Of a DNA stretch of 64,000 nt, positions 40,318-49,498 are shown piece after piece. The stretch is from Colivivens sp964452915 (GTDB lineage: Bacteria > Bacteroidota > Bacteroidia > Bacteroidales > Bacteroidaceae). The notes beneath the pieces were generated by a model. It was not told where the DNA came from. It saw only the letters and a list, made by a program, of their open reading frames with translations, and did not search any database. The stretch is from contig CAYVNW010000001.1 in the NCBI GenBank assembly GCA_964452915.1, forward strand, positions 62,001-126,000. Direction: 5' to 3'. The position numbers were made by a program, and so were the translations under genes. Each line of letters begins with the position of its first letter. Within the stretch, counting starts at the first letter, position 1.

Positions 40318-42642
40318 TCATTTGAACTGAATGCCATCTACATGCTCACCGACAAAAAAGTTCACATAGTCCGCAGTCTTATACCAACGGAGTTTACCTG
40401 GCATTTCGTCGTAAATATGCCTGCCGTTTATCTTTAGATCCTCAAACACTATATTTTTTATCTTGCGATCCTCGTTGTAACCGCTTATAACCGACATATT
40501 AGGCATATCACCATAATAACGTATGTTTCGGAACGTAATGTTTTCTATGTCCCGTCCTGGAGCTGTACAATACTTTTGGTTCCACCCTACAGTCAGATGC
40601 AAGATACTGCCCTGGCGAATTTGCTCAATGCGTATATTATCAAACAACACATTCTTCACCAAATTATCATCTCCGCAGTTGATGGCAAGACATCCCTGAT
40701 AATCTACTTGAGGCTCTGCCTGGCACAATATGTCAATATTCTCATATACAAGACCAACGATGCTGTCCTTCACTTCTGGATTACCATGCAAGCCTATAAA
40801 GATTGGATGTGCCACATCTGCCCATAGTGTAGAATTGCGCATGCGGATATTGTTTACTGAGCCACTGAAGCCCTTACGTGTAGCATAGGCAGTGGTACAG
40901 TCATCGGAGTTGCGACAAAAGACTCTGTCGTACAGAACATTGGATGAAGCAAACACATTCAGCCCGTCACCCCACGACGGATGTGATATACTACGCACAT
41001 CATGCAGTGTCACCCCATCACTGCCTCCAACAGGACACGTGCATACAATGAGCCCGTCAATCAGTACGTTTCTGCTTCTATGAACATGACAGCCTTCAAG
41101 TCCATTTGCAGGGCGTGCAATACCTCGCCCTAAGATACTGACATTCTCGGCATCTTCGATTGCGAACGTACCCGTAAAATAACTGCCTGGAGCTAAATAG
41201 ACAGTTGCATTTGAAGGAATGCGTATTGTTTCCTCCGAATCATAATATCCAGGAGCATAATAGATGAACTGGCGATGCTGTCGTTTTGCATCTTTTCGTG
41301 CATCTTCCTGCGAAAGTCCAGGCTTGGAAGTGAATAGAAGCAAGTTATTTGTTATGTCACCATCGAACTCCACACTGACATTTTCGGGTTGGAACAACAG
41401 GAATTGCACGGTGGAGTCGTTCTGTATATTAGCGATGACACCTCGATAATCAGGACGTATGCGCACACTCTTGAACTTTTTGTTTTTAGTAACAACACGC
41501 ACATAGACATCCCCTGTAAAGTCAAAGAAGGCATACGATATTGCCCTTATTCCATGTGTGCCGTCAGTCAGCGGAGCATTCACCTTTGCCATGTAAGTAT
41601 CAATATGCGTCCAATCATCCTCTCCCAGTGAGCGTACATACACATCATAGTCATATTTCAACGGTGCTCCTGATGGTGCGGGATACGCGAACGTTTGATG
41701 CAACTTGACACCTTCATTCACTCCAGGAGCTCTTGTCTCCCTACTTTCACCTTTTGCCTCAGCCTTGACCTGCAGATCAAGAACTTTCTCCGTATAAGGC
41801 ATTTTTAACCCCCTACGTTTCACATAATGTTTGTAAGGCAGTTGATATATGTCCCATAACCTGCCACGGCCCATTTCTCCAGGCTTAGTCCAGTCATTGT
41901 ATAATCCGGTACAATCGGTCCAGGTAGCGAAAGGGACATCGTAGCCCAAATTATAGCGTGCCGAATACTCTATTCCCTTCATCAGGCGATTATTGAATGC
42001 TCCCCACAAGTCGTCACCCCGATTCCATGCCATCTCGCATATTTCAGCTTGCGCTCCAAGCCCTAATTGAGCATGTGATTGGTCACGTCCTGTCTCCTGA
42101 CACTGTCCTGTCTCACTTACGTAATGAGGCAACGAGCCATTATCATTTGCATACAAGAAGTAGTCGACCGACTTCCGGTAAAGTGCGCTGTCCTCAAGAT
42201 AGATGGCACATGCCATACGGCAACGGTTGACGATAGCACCCCAGTTGCCATTGGCATACGGACTGTCAGCCTCGAACTTGGCGATTGTAGGCAGTATTGC
42301 ACGGTGAATCATCGCAGCCCACGAATCATTCTTCACACCAGTCTTTGACATAGCCCTGACAAGCCAATAAGCCTGAATGGTACAAAGAGGGGCATCGTGC
42401 CCGTCGAATCGTTGCAAAGTTGTGGCATATGCATCGATAATACGAATAGCATTCGCAGTGTCACCAGCTTCTGCAAAACACAGTGCCGCCTGCATATCGC
42501 GTTCACTTCCGCCCTTTGTACCGGCATATTGTCCGTCACGTGCCACTATCTCATACGGGCCTGCCATCTTATAATTCTCCTGAGCTACGATTGAAGTCGT
42601 AACCATACACATCCACAATGTTATAAATATGGTTCTTTGCAT
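40318..42642 (-). CDS. fusion of alginate-lyase-like alpha/alpha domain and beta-helix glycosidase-like domain
   Basis: A 774-residue secreted protein (signal peptide about 1-20). Residues about 25-270 are an alpha/alpha-barrel domain of the alginate-lyase superfamily. The motif QETGRDQSHA (182-191) and following AWNRGDDL are nearly the same as in the first gene of the operon. Residues about 300-420 look like a beta-sandwich linker. Residues about 430-760 form a right-handed beta-helix with SWGDGLNVFASSNV, CRNSDDCTT (Asp580-Asp581) and GDDNLVKNVLFDNI, resembling GH28/GH49-type glycosidases. Last gene of the operon, 16 bases after the fucosidase. It probably works on an acidic, fucosylated glycan; the actual polymer is unknown. 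Confidence 0.75.
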   Translation of the reverse strand: MQRTIFITLWMCMVTTSIVAQENYKMAGPYEIVARDGQYAGTKGGSERDMQAALCFAEAGDTANAIRIIDAYATTLQRFDGHDAPLCTIQAYWLVRAMSKTGVKNDSWAAMIHRAILPTIAKFEADSPYANGNWGAIVNRCRMACAIYLEDSALYRKSVDYFLYANDNGSLPHYVSETGQCQETGRDQSHAQLGLGAQAEICEMAWNRGDDLWGAFNNRLMKGIEYSARYNLGYDVPFATWTDCTGLYNDWTKPGEMGRGRLWDIYQLPYKHYVKRRGLKMPYTEKVLDLQVKAEAKGESRETRAPGVNEGVKLHQTFAYPAPSGAPLKYDYDVYVRSLGEDDWTHIDTYMAKVNAPLTDGTHGIRAISYAFFDFTGDVYVRVVTKNKKFKSVRIRPDYRGVIANIQNDSTVQFLLFQPENVSVEFDGDITNNLLLFTSKPGLSQEDARKDAKRQHRQFIYYAPGYYDSEETIRIPSNATVYLAPGSYFTGTFAIEDAENVSILGRGIARPANGLEGCHVHRSRNVLIDGLIVCTCPVGGSDGVTLHDVRSISHPSWGDGLNVFASSNVLYDRVFCRNSDDCTTAYATRKGFSGSVNNIRMRNSTLWADVAHPIFIGLHGNPEVKDSIVGLVYENIDILCQAEPQVDYQGCLAINCGDDNLVKNVLFDNIRIEQIRQGSILHLTVGWNQKYCTAPGRDIENITFRNIRYYGDMPNMSVISGYNEDRKIKNIVFEDLKINGRHIYDEMPGKLRWYKTADYVNFFVGEHVDGIQFK

Positions 42643-42658
42643 ACTGCCTATATGTAGT

Positions 42659-44134
42659 TTAGTTTCTTATATTCTTATTAAATTCCACAGCTACAATCGT
42701 TATGTCGTCCTTCACTGGAGCAATACCACTGATTGTGATGCTTTGTCCCCTCTGTTTATAGCCAATCCTACTTCCGTCACTTAAATTGTACACCTTACGC
42801 ACCCTCATCCCTTTATCAACCAACGGCAAGGTAAAAATCGGATCTGTATATCCTCCGAGAAAATATATGTAGACCACGTTGTCCATGTACGTAAAACCAT
42901 ATTGTCCGTCAACTGGATTCCACGGACCGCCATGAGTACCATAAATTGCCTGTGAATTCTCTGCGACCCAAGTACCAAAGTCTGCAAGCCGCTGCTCAAC
43001 CGGCTTCGGTATATTTCCGTGTTTGTCAGGTCCAACATTAATGAGTGTGACCATATTACGTACCATGCAGTCTGCGAAGATACGTTTGATTTTCCAAAGT
43101 GACATTATACGGTCTGAATCTTCACATTGCACAGTGTAGCCCCAAGACGGACCTAGAGTGAAGCACTTCTCTACCACCCCTTGGCGTATAGGACCTTTAA
43201 CCTCAGCACTCCCCTCTTCGCAGGTGAAGTCTCCACACCAACCACTCCGAAGATTGCACACAAGATTAGGTTGCAACTGTCGTACCATTCCCATCAGACC
43301 GAGTGGTTTGCCACTTACACTATCCCTTACCTGCCACAAAGGATTCACTTGCCACTGGTTCTGAGGATCAAGCCACTTGCCCGGTTCCCAGAAATAGGCA
43401 GCATCGGCATCCGCCCCCTGTTGTGCCAACCATCCGCCGTCCCAGAAAAGGTAGTCGATTACCCCATAATGAGTCATCAGTTCACGTGTTTGGCAATACA
43501 GTTCTTCTTTCATCTGCCGTGCATCTTCTTTATGCCAAGCGGCAGTAGTGTAGCCAAACTTATTCGTTTTGCAGTCGGTACCCGTCACATCATAATAACC
43601 AGGATGTCTCCAATTAATCAGTGTTTTGTAAAGCCCAACCTTCAAGCCAGCATTGCGCACTGCTTCCACATATTCTCCAACGAAATCACGGTTGTGAGTT
43701 TGTTTTGAGGTAAACGCTGTTGGATAGTGACTCTCAAACAAGGCATAGCCATCATGATGCTGGGCTGTGAGACACATATAGCGTGCACCCATCTTCTGTG
43801 CCAGCTCGACCCATGCCTGCGGCTTATAGTCCTTGGCATCAAAATATTGATTACCACTTTCCTTATAAGCAAGTTTTCTGTATTCATCGATAGGTACACC
43901 ATTGTTCTCCATGTACCATTCACCACGTGCCGGACCTGCATACAGCCCCCAGTGAATAAACATTCCCAACTTGCCATCAAGCATCCATTGAATCTTCTCA
44001 TCTGACTGCATCGTCAGTCCCAAGTCATTCTTTACCTCGCGTACCGGAGCGTCGGGTATGTTCTGTGCCACAGTAGTTTGAACTGTCAAGCCTGTCAATA
44101 GTATAATAGGTCCTATATTCCGTTTGGTTATCAT
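42659..44134 (-). CDS. GH29 alpha-L-fucosidase-like glycosidase
   Basis: A 491-residue exported enzyme (signal peptide about 1-23). GH29 landmarks: KLGMFIHWGLYAGP near 55-68, LTAQHHDGYALFES near 123-136, the catalytic-nucleophile segment YLFWDGGW with Asp232, and LINVGPDKHGNIP near 372-384. The acid/base residue is not securely placed. GH29 removes alpha-L-fucose from glycans; some relatives act on other 6-deoxy sugars. Middle gene of the operon: 7 bases after the lyase-like gene and 16 bases before the fusion gene. Confidence 0.87.
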   Translation of the reverse strand: MITKRNIGPIILLTGLTVQTTVAQNIPDAPVREVKNDLGLTMQSDEKIQWMLDGKLGMFIHWGLYAGPARGEWYMENNGVPIDEYRKLAYKESGNQYFDAKDYKPQAWVELAQKMGARYMCLTAQHHDGYALFESHYPTAFTSKQTHNRDFVGEYVEAVRNAGLKVGLYKTLINWRHPGYYDVTGTDCKTNKFGYTTAAWHKEDARQMKEELYCQTRELMTHYGVIDYLFWDGGWLAQQGADADAAYFWEPGKWLDPQNQWQVNPLWQVRDSVSGKPLGLMGMVRQLQPNLVCNLRSGWCGDFTCEEGSAEVKGPIRQGVVEKCFTLGPSWGYTVQCEDSDRIMSLWKIKRIFADCMVRNMVTLINVGPDKHGNIPKPVEQRLADFGTWVAENSQAIYGTHGGPWNPVDGQYGFTYMDNVVYIYFLGGYTDPIFTLPLVDKGMRVRKVYNLSDGSRIGYKQRGQSITISGIAPVKDDITIVAVEFNKNIRN

Positions 44135-44141
44135 TCTTAGC

Positions 44142-46889
44142 TTACTTTATTATTTTCTTTCCATCAACTATATATACACCATGTGGCAATTGATCTGTCC
44201 ACAATACTCTGCGTCCCGAAAGGTCATATGCCGCCGTGCTTGCATGATCTGACACTGATATACTGTTTATTCCGGTGTTGTTGTCTACAGGTACAAGCAG
44301 GAACGGGAACTGCGTGAGTGCGACATTGTCGTTCGCCACTGTTCCATCATCATTCACAGTCCAATATTTTGAGTTGTTCGCCGTCAGTCCGGTATGAATC
44401 TCATAATGGTCAGCCCCAACCGCAGCGTCGAAATAGAAAGAATAGAAAATAGTCCTTCCTAATTTTGCTCCTGTAGTCATTCCAAGACTGTCAGGCAAAC
44501 TGACTATACAATGCCTTGTATTACCTCTGTTGGCGATATACCACATCTGTTCCTCGGCAGGATGATCAACATCTCCATCGTTGAAACTCACAAGTTCGCC
44601 CGAACCGTTGGCCGTTAGCAAACGGCCACTGGCAGCATGCACTATAGCATAATTGCCTGACTCAATCATGGCAAAGTCCTTGTCTCTCACATACACGTTG
44701 AATGTAAACGAGTATGTAGAGTCCGACATTGGGAACGATACTGTATACACTCCACTCTCTTGCACATTTTCTAATTTCAGAGTCTTGCTACCCGATGTTC
44801 CGTCGCTCCATGACACTTTGCGCCACAATACAGATGAAGGGGTCGTCAGACCGAGAGTCAGAGTGTCACCTTGTTCGGCCACGACTTCATTGCCTTCAGT
44901 AGTCACATCATTGTTCACACTGTATGGTATTCCCATCAACACATGTATGCGGAACACCTGTGTTGTCTCGGCTCCTCCCTGGTTGGTATATGTCACCGAG
45001 ATTTCCTGGTCTTCCTTAATAGCAGACGTAGTAACCGATTGAGTAGCGGCGCCTGTCGACCACTTATAAGAGCCCCACCCACAGGCAGGTGATACAGCCA
45101 GGGTGACAGTCTTGCCATAAAGCACATCAATGGTATCCGTAGATGTTGTCTCATTATTATAAGTCACACTTGGAGTAAGACGTGTAGGCGTACAGTCACC
45201 TTTCACCGCAATTGGAAAACACTGTTGACTTTTGACTCCGTTCTTATTTGTATAAGTGACACGATAAATATAGCTGTGATCGGTCTCGACTGTTAAGTTA
45301 CGTGTCGTCTCTCCTGTGTTCCACAACCAGTCACCTGTATCGTCCTCGCCCTCCGGCAACTGAGGCATTAAAGTTGCAGTCTGCCCTGTTGGCACACCGG
45401 TATTGACATTAGTAGTGAACGTGTTCACAAGTCCGCCCAACTCATTATGGGAAATTACCTTGCCGTCCACATTGCCCAATGTACGTTCGACAGACAGACT
45501 TGGTATCAAATTAGAACCGATAGTTCCGCTATATTCTATCTTGCCGGTGAGTTCAGTAGGCACTTTGTCAGCAGGCGCAATGCCGTTGTAAGTGTTCATC
45601 AAGACTGAATACCCCAAATGATCGTATCCACCACTTGTGCTACCCATACCTCCGGCATCAATTCCCATTTCCTTGTAAGCCTTCTCCGAGAAAGGCATGC
45701 ACACACCTTTCACTCCTTCGTAGATGCCGATCACTGTCCCCCAGTACGGGCGTATCTGGGATCCAAGAGCCGGACCGGTCATTGTCCAACAGCGTGAGTC
45801 GGTATAATAAATACCGTTTGTACCGTATTTATAATTAGTCCAAGGTAACCCTTCAACGCTCTGGGTTTGCGCCGCGATATACTCTATACCAGCCGCAAGC
45901 CGATGGTCCATATAGGCAAAAAGGTCATCGCCCTGATTCCACGCCTGATGTGCTATGTCGACAGCAAGTCCCACAGCCATAGCCGCATGTCCGGTGTCAC
46001 GTCCACTCTCGTTCATTTGTCCCAATTTCCCATAAGCTCCCGTCTCAAGTTCTGACTCAGAAGTCGTCACTATAAGGTTACCGAGAAATTCAGTCAATCC
46101 GTCGTTCAGTATCGGGTCTGCCGTACGCGGATCGGAGAATGTGCCAACCTGGTCGTATTTCATGTACGACATTCCTTGATTGTATATATATACGTCATCA
46201 CACAGCACGCCGATACTGATGACTGCAAGGGCGTTGCACAGCCCCCAGTTCGACCAGTAATGCCCTGGAGCCTGCCACCATTTGCCGGAGTTCTCCCACG
46301 TACCGTTTCTTCCACGCAGGAATCCGATGCAACTCGGATACCATACCTCCAACATCCATCGCTTGAATTCCCCGAAATCCTCGTCCGACCATCCCTCGTA
46401 GTCGCGAACAAGTTCCGCCGCCTGTGCGAATTCGTAACCATACAAACCTGCCGCCAAAGCATAATTTGAGTCACCGGTTACGAGTTTTGTAGTTCTTGCC
46501 CACGCCATCAATACATCGACAGCGTGTTTTGCATTGGCTTCCGACCCCTCAATCTTCCATCTCAGTCCGTTCTGGTATGCGATCGCCGCCCCACGCGCGG
46601 CATTAATATAGTTTTGTCCGCCACTTCCGCCTCTGACAATTGTCTCCACGGGATACGTATTGCATGTAGACTGGGCGAATTCTGCCGATTTCAAGACATT
46701 ATATGCAGCGGTGACCGTTGCGTTACCGTCGGCGAGCTGTTGCTTAATACGGTCGAAATCTGCCTGAGTATGCAGTCCCCCTGGATGCACGAATCCGCGA
46801 TCGGTATCGTAACTACTTGTCAGTTTCTGTGCACGCATCACACTACCTGCCAGCAGTACGACAATTAAAAATATTGTTTTTGATTTCAT
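44142..46889 (-). CDS. alginate-lyase-superfamily enzyme with C-terminal beta-sandwich domains
   Basis: A 915-residue secreted protein (signal peptide about 1-20). Residues about 35-400 form an alpha/alpha-toroid lyase-type domain (FVHPGGLHTQADFDRI, ENSGKWWQAPGHYWSNWGLCNA, and NESGRDTGHA at 293-302 followed by AWNQGDDL). This matches alginate_lyase/PL5- or PL38-like proteins that split uronic-acid polymers. Residues about 470-740 look like Ig-like or lectin-like modules, and a ricin-like or immunoglobulin segment is possible near 750-850. The tail (AYDLSGRRV, then HGVYIVDGKKIIK) is the same sorting-like signal as in the gene at 951. First gene of the operon, with a promoter at 46922-46951. 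Confidence 0.78.
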   Translation of the reverse strand: MKSKTIFLIVVLLAGSVMRAQKLTSSYDTDRGFVHPGGLHTQADFDRIKQQLADGNATVTAAYNVLKSAEFAQSTCNTYPVETIVRGGSGGQNYINAARGAAIAYQNGLRWKIEGSEANAKHAVDVLMAWARTTKLVTGDSNYALAAGLYGYEFAQAAELVRDYEGWSDEDFGEFKRWMLEVWYPSCIGFLRGRNGTWENSGKWWQAPGHYWSNWGLCNALAVISIGVLCDDVYIYNQGMSYMKYDQVGTFSDPRTADPILNDGLTEFLGNLIVTTSESELETGAYGKLGQMNESGRDTGHAAMAVGLAVDIAHQAWNQGDDLFAYMDHRLAAGIEYIAAQTQSVEGLPWTNYKYGTNGIYYTDSRCWTMTGPALGSQIRPYWGTVIGIYEGVKGVCMPFSEKAYKEMGIDAGGMGSTSGGYDHLGYSVLMNTYNGIAPADKVPTELTGKIEYSGTIGSNLIPSLSVERTLGNVDGKVISHNELGGLVNTFTTNVNTGVPTGQTATLMPQLPEGEDDTGDWLWNTGETTRNLTVETDHSYIYRVTYTNKNGVKSQQCFPIAVKGDCTPTRLTPSVTYNNETTSTDTIDVLYGKTVTLAVSPACGWGSYKWSTGAATQSVTTSAIKEDQEISVTYTNQGGAETTQVFRIHVLMGIPYSVNNDVTTEGNEVVAEQGDTLTLGLTTPSSVLWRKVSWSDGTSGSKTLKLENVQESGVYTVSFPMSDSTYSFTFNVYVRDKDFAMIESGNYAIVHAASGRLLTANGSGELVSFNDGDVDHPAEEQMWYIANRGNTRHCIVSLPDSLGMTTGAKLGRTIFYSFYFDAAVGADHYEIHTGLTANNSKYWTVNDDGTVANDNVALTQFPFLLVPVDNNTGINSISVSDHASTAAYDLSGRRVLWTDQLPHGVYIVDGKKIIK

Positions 46890-46921
46890 AGACGTTTGAG
46901 TTACGTAATTATTTGTTGTTG

Positions 46922-46951
46922 CAAATTTACTTCATTATTATTAAAGAACAA
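46922..46951 (-). promoter_or_regulatory. promoter of the lyase/fucosidase operon
   Basis: On the minus strand TTG (46949-46951) and TAAATTTG (46922-46929) are 19 bases apart, matching -33/-7 elements. The -7 box is 32 bases upstream of the ATG. A regulator-site candidate (46962-46971) lies 10 bases further upstream. Confidence 0.68.
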
Positions 46952-46961
46952 TATCCCCATC

Positions 46962-47040
46962 CGTCCAAAATCTATGGGTTCAAACGTTTTAATCGGGAAA
47001 AAGTACATTTAGGGATTATCTTTTGATTGTATTTTGGACG
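46962..47040. promoter_or_regulatory. 10-bp inverted repeat, probable operator
   Basis: CGTCCAAAAT at 46962-46971 and its exact reverse complement ATTTTGGACG at 47031-47040 are 59 bases apart in the divergent promoter region. Each arm sits just upstream of the -33 region of one of the two promoters and in the same orientation relative to it. This is what an activator binding half-sites would need; the AraC-type regulator beside it is the obvious candidate. Confidence 0.6.
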
Positions 47041-47069
47041 TAAACGGTGGTCAGTCAGTCAAAAATTTG

Positions 47070-47077
47070 TATATTTG
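47070..47077 (+). promoter_or_regulatory. -7 box for the sensor/AraC regulator
   Basis: TATATTTG matches TAnnTTTG and predicts a start near 47084. This places the longer TTG frame opening at 47034 upstream of the transcript and supports ATG 47106 as the true start. Confidence 0.6.
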
Positions 47078-47105
47078 CAGTCAACGGAACAGAAGTCACA
47101 CTTAT

Positions 47106-49385
47106 ATGGAACGAAGAATCATACTCATACTATTGGCAGCGTTATCTCATTCCCTGACAAACGCCATAACCCGCCATTGGACAGTGGCAGACGGTTTGCC
47201 TACAGGTGAGATACGGCAAATCATAGAGTTGCCTAACGGACAAATGCTCGTCAACTGCGAAGGAGCTTTTTGCCTATCCGACGGCAAAGCATTTATCACA
47301 CTTCCATGCAAGCGGAACAAGGCTCTCAGACTGGAACACTATGTAAGGGGCTACGCTCACCTGTGGCAGGGCGACTCCTTGCTTTGGCTTCGTGACTTCT
47401 ACCATGTATTCATCTTTGATACGCACTCCCGTTCGTTCCGCTATGACTTTGGACAACTGTCCGCCGATACCGCAATACAACATTTCATTGCCGGTGAGAC
47501 AGGAAACGACACCCAAACCGACGGCGGGTGGAGCGTTGCGGCATCCTATGGGCTGGCCTCTCAAGCCACATGCGTCCAGACCGACCGTCAGGGCGGCACG
47601 TGGATCGGTACAGGTACTGACGGGATCTACTATATTGCCCCAACACGCCATATCGCAACAATTGTCAGCAACGATTCGCTATGGCGGCTGACCACACAAA
47701 CGGCCGACAGCAAAGGCAGAAAATGGCGGTGCACCCACGACGGACTCGTCTGTCTCGACGAATCCCGTCAATCGGTATATCACAACGGCAACGTCAAGGG
47801 TCTGACACACGTCCAGATGAACTTCATCACCGAACTGCCCAACCACCGGTTCCTCCTGTGCTACACTATTCACCAACTGGGCTATTTCAATCCGGAAAAA
47901 CGCACTTTCACATCACTCAACGCCCAGTTGCCCGAGCTTTCACACTATCGTTATTTCGTAGGAGCATGTCCCATTGACAGCCAGTGGACGGCAGTATACA
48001 CGCAAAACGGCGCGTTCCTGCTCGATACAGCCACCGACACACTTGCCGACTTCCCCTGCAAGGAAACAATTGAGACATACTCAGATAAATACAACTGCAT
48101 GATACGCGACAAACAAGGTAACCTGTGGGTGGGTACACAAGACGGACTCTTCTGTCTGTCTCCTATCAAGTGCCAAGATAAGTTGTCTGCAGATAAAGCA
48201 CCCAGCTACACCTGCAAGCAAATTGAAGGTATGGCCAATAATTGTATACGCAGTCTTGTAGCCGATGCCTCGGGAAACATTTGGGCAGGCACGTCGTGCG
48301 GAATATCACGTATAACACCATTTCTAATCAACCTCGGAACTGACGATGGCGTTCCTCCTGTGTCTATGACGGAACGCGCCGTATGCCTCACGGCTGATTC
48401 TCATCTCGCATTCGCACACGACAAAGAAGTCATACATTTCCACCCCGACAGCATCATACAGGCAGGTACACCAGCCAGCGTAGTCCTTACGGCACTCGAA
48501 GTGAACGACACTCCAATTGTGCCAGGCACAAAGCCATCGGACAGATTACTATTTAACTACCATCAAAACCATATCCGCTTTCACCTATCAGCACTCAACT
48601 ATGCCACACCATCCCACACACTCTACCGCTACCGCCTTCTGAGGACAGACACCATCTGGCATCAAAGCAACGAAAGCCACGACGGAGCCATGTGCACGGT
48701 GGAATACCGCTCCTTGCCGCCTGGCGACTACGTGTTCGAAGCACAATCAACCATATTCAATGGTCAGTGGGGCACACCATTCAAAGTTTCATTCACCATC
48801 ACACCACCCCTTTGGCTCACATGGTGGGCAAAGCTCCTATACATTATTATTATAGTCTCTACACTGCTTTTCATTATCCGACTCTACCTCAAACGACACC
48901 GGCGGAAGATGGAGCGCGAGAACGATGAAAGAGTCAACCGGCTATTTGAATTGCGCGACCAAGCTCGTCATCAGTTTGCGGAAAGCACGCACATCGATCC
49001 GCGGAAAATCAGCGTCGGCAGTGAGGAAGAACGATTAACGGAACAGATGCTACGTGCCATCGAAACGCACATCAACGATACCGCCTATGGAGCCAACCAG
49101 TTGGCTGCAGATGTCTGCATGAGCCGGTCTGCGCTGTACTCCAAGCTGCGTATTATGCTCGGCATCACCCCAAGTGAGTTCATCCGTAGCGTAAGACTGA
49201 AACATGCGGCAGAACTGCTTTCGGACACACAGCTGCCGATCAATGAGATAGCGGAGCGGACAGGCTATGGCACACACAAGGCATTCGCCGCCAACTTCAA
49301 GAAAATGTTCGGAGTCCTACCAAGTGAGTACAGATCACTGACAGGAGGACAAAAGCCACCCTCTCCGTCATCTCGAACGCAGTAA
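47106..49385 (+). CDS. membrane sensor-AraC regulator: HTCS-like but without kinase and receiver
   Basis: A 759-residue one-piece regulator. Signal peptide about 1-20. The periplasmic part carries two-component-regulator propeller repeats (about 20-440; WTVADGLP, GGTWIGTGTDGIYYI, GNLWVGTQDGLF, GNIWAGTSCGI). A Y_Y_Y-type domain spans about 475-565 (YRYRLLRTDTIWHQ, LPPGDYVFEAQS). One membrane helix lies about 570-595. A short basic linker leads directly to an AraC/HTH_18 domain (about 645-750; LAADVCMSRSALYSKLR, ERTGYGTHKAFAANFKK). Hybrid two-component systems of this lineage normally have HisKA, HATPase and receiver domains between helix and HTH; none are present. Start chosen at 47106 from the signal peptide and the promoter. 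Confidence 0.88.
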   Translation: MERRIILILLAALSHSLTNAITRHWTVADGLPTGEIRQIIELPNGQMLVNCEGAFCLSDGKAFITLPCKRNKALRLEHYVRGYAHLWQGDSLLWLRDFYHVFIFDTHSRSFRYDFGQLSADTAIQHFIAGETGNDTQTDGGWSVAASYGLASQATCVQTDRQGGTWIGTGTDGIYYIAPTRHIATIVSNDSLWRLTTQTADSKGRKWRCTHDGLVCLDESRQSVYHNGNVKGLTHVQMNFITELPNHRFLLCYTIHQLGYFNPEKRTFTSLNAQLPELSHYRYFVGACPIDSQWTAVYTQNGAFLLDTATDTLADFPCKETIETYSDKYNCMIRDKQGNLWVGTQDGLFCLSPIKCQDKLSADKAPSYTCKQIEGMANNCIRSLVADASGNIWAGTSCGISRITPFLINLGTDDGVPPVSMTERAVCLTADSHLAFAHDKEVIHFHPDSIIQAGTPASVVLTALEVNDTPIVPGTKPSDRLLFNYHQNHIRFHLSALNYATPSHTLYRYRLLRTDTIWHQSNESHDGAMCTVEYRSLPPGDYVFEAQSTIFNGQWGTPFKVSFTITPPLWLTWWAKLLYIIIIVSTLLFIIRLYLKRHRRKMERENDERVNRLFELRDQARHQFAESTHIDPRKISVGSEEERLTEQMLRAIETHINDTAYGANQLAADVCMSRSALYSKLRIMLGITPSEFIRSVRLKHAAELLSDTQLPINEIAERTGYGTHKAFAANFKKMFGVLPSEYRSLTGGQKPPSPSSRTQ
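49257..49286. repeat. left copy of a 30-bp duplicated HTH coding fragment
   Basis: Lies inside the AraC HTH of the regulator (codons for RTGYGTHKAF). A second copy with one mismatch is at 52782-52811, in non-coding DNA after the BspA-like pair. Confidence 0.8.
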
Positions 49386-49446
49386 GTGTATCATCAGTGC
49401 GGTATCGGTATGCCTGTACTATGGACACAACACTATGAGGCTCCAT

Positions 49447-49488
49447 TCGGCTTGCACAATTAGCCCCTTCCATATATAATAAGGTGTA
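49447..49488. repeat. partial dispersed repeat R1
   Basis: Begins TTCGGCTTGCACAATTAGCC and ends ATATAATAAGGTGTA. Both segments recur in the same order around 53505-53525 and 53568-53587 (R2 region). This copy lacks the hairpin half. Confidence 0.55.
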
Positions 49489-49498
49489 AGCAAAAACG

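Noticed and set aside
42377..43708. Several plus-strand ORFs of 65-175 codons opposite the fucosidase and fusion genes
   Set aside because: They are antisense shadows of well-supported coding sequence.
47034..47105. TTG start 24 codons upstream for the sensor/AraC regulator
   Set aside because: It lies upstream of the -7 box, and the signal peptide starts at ATG 47106.
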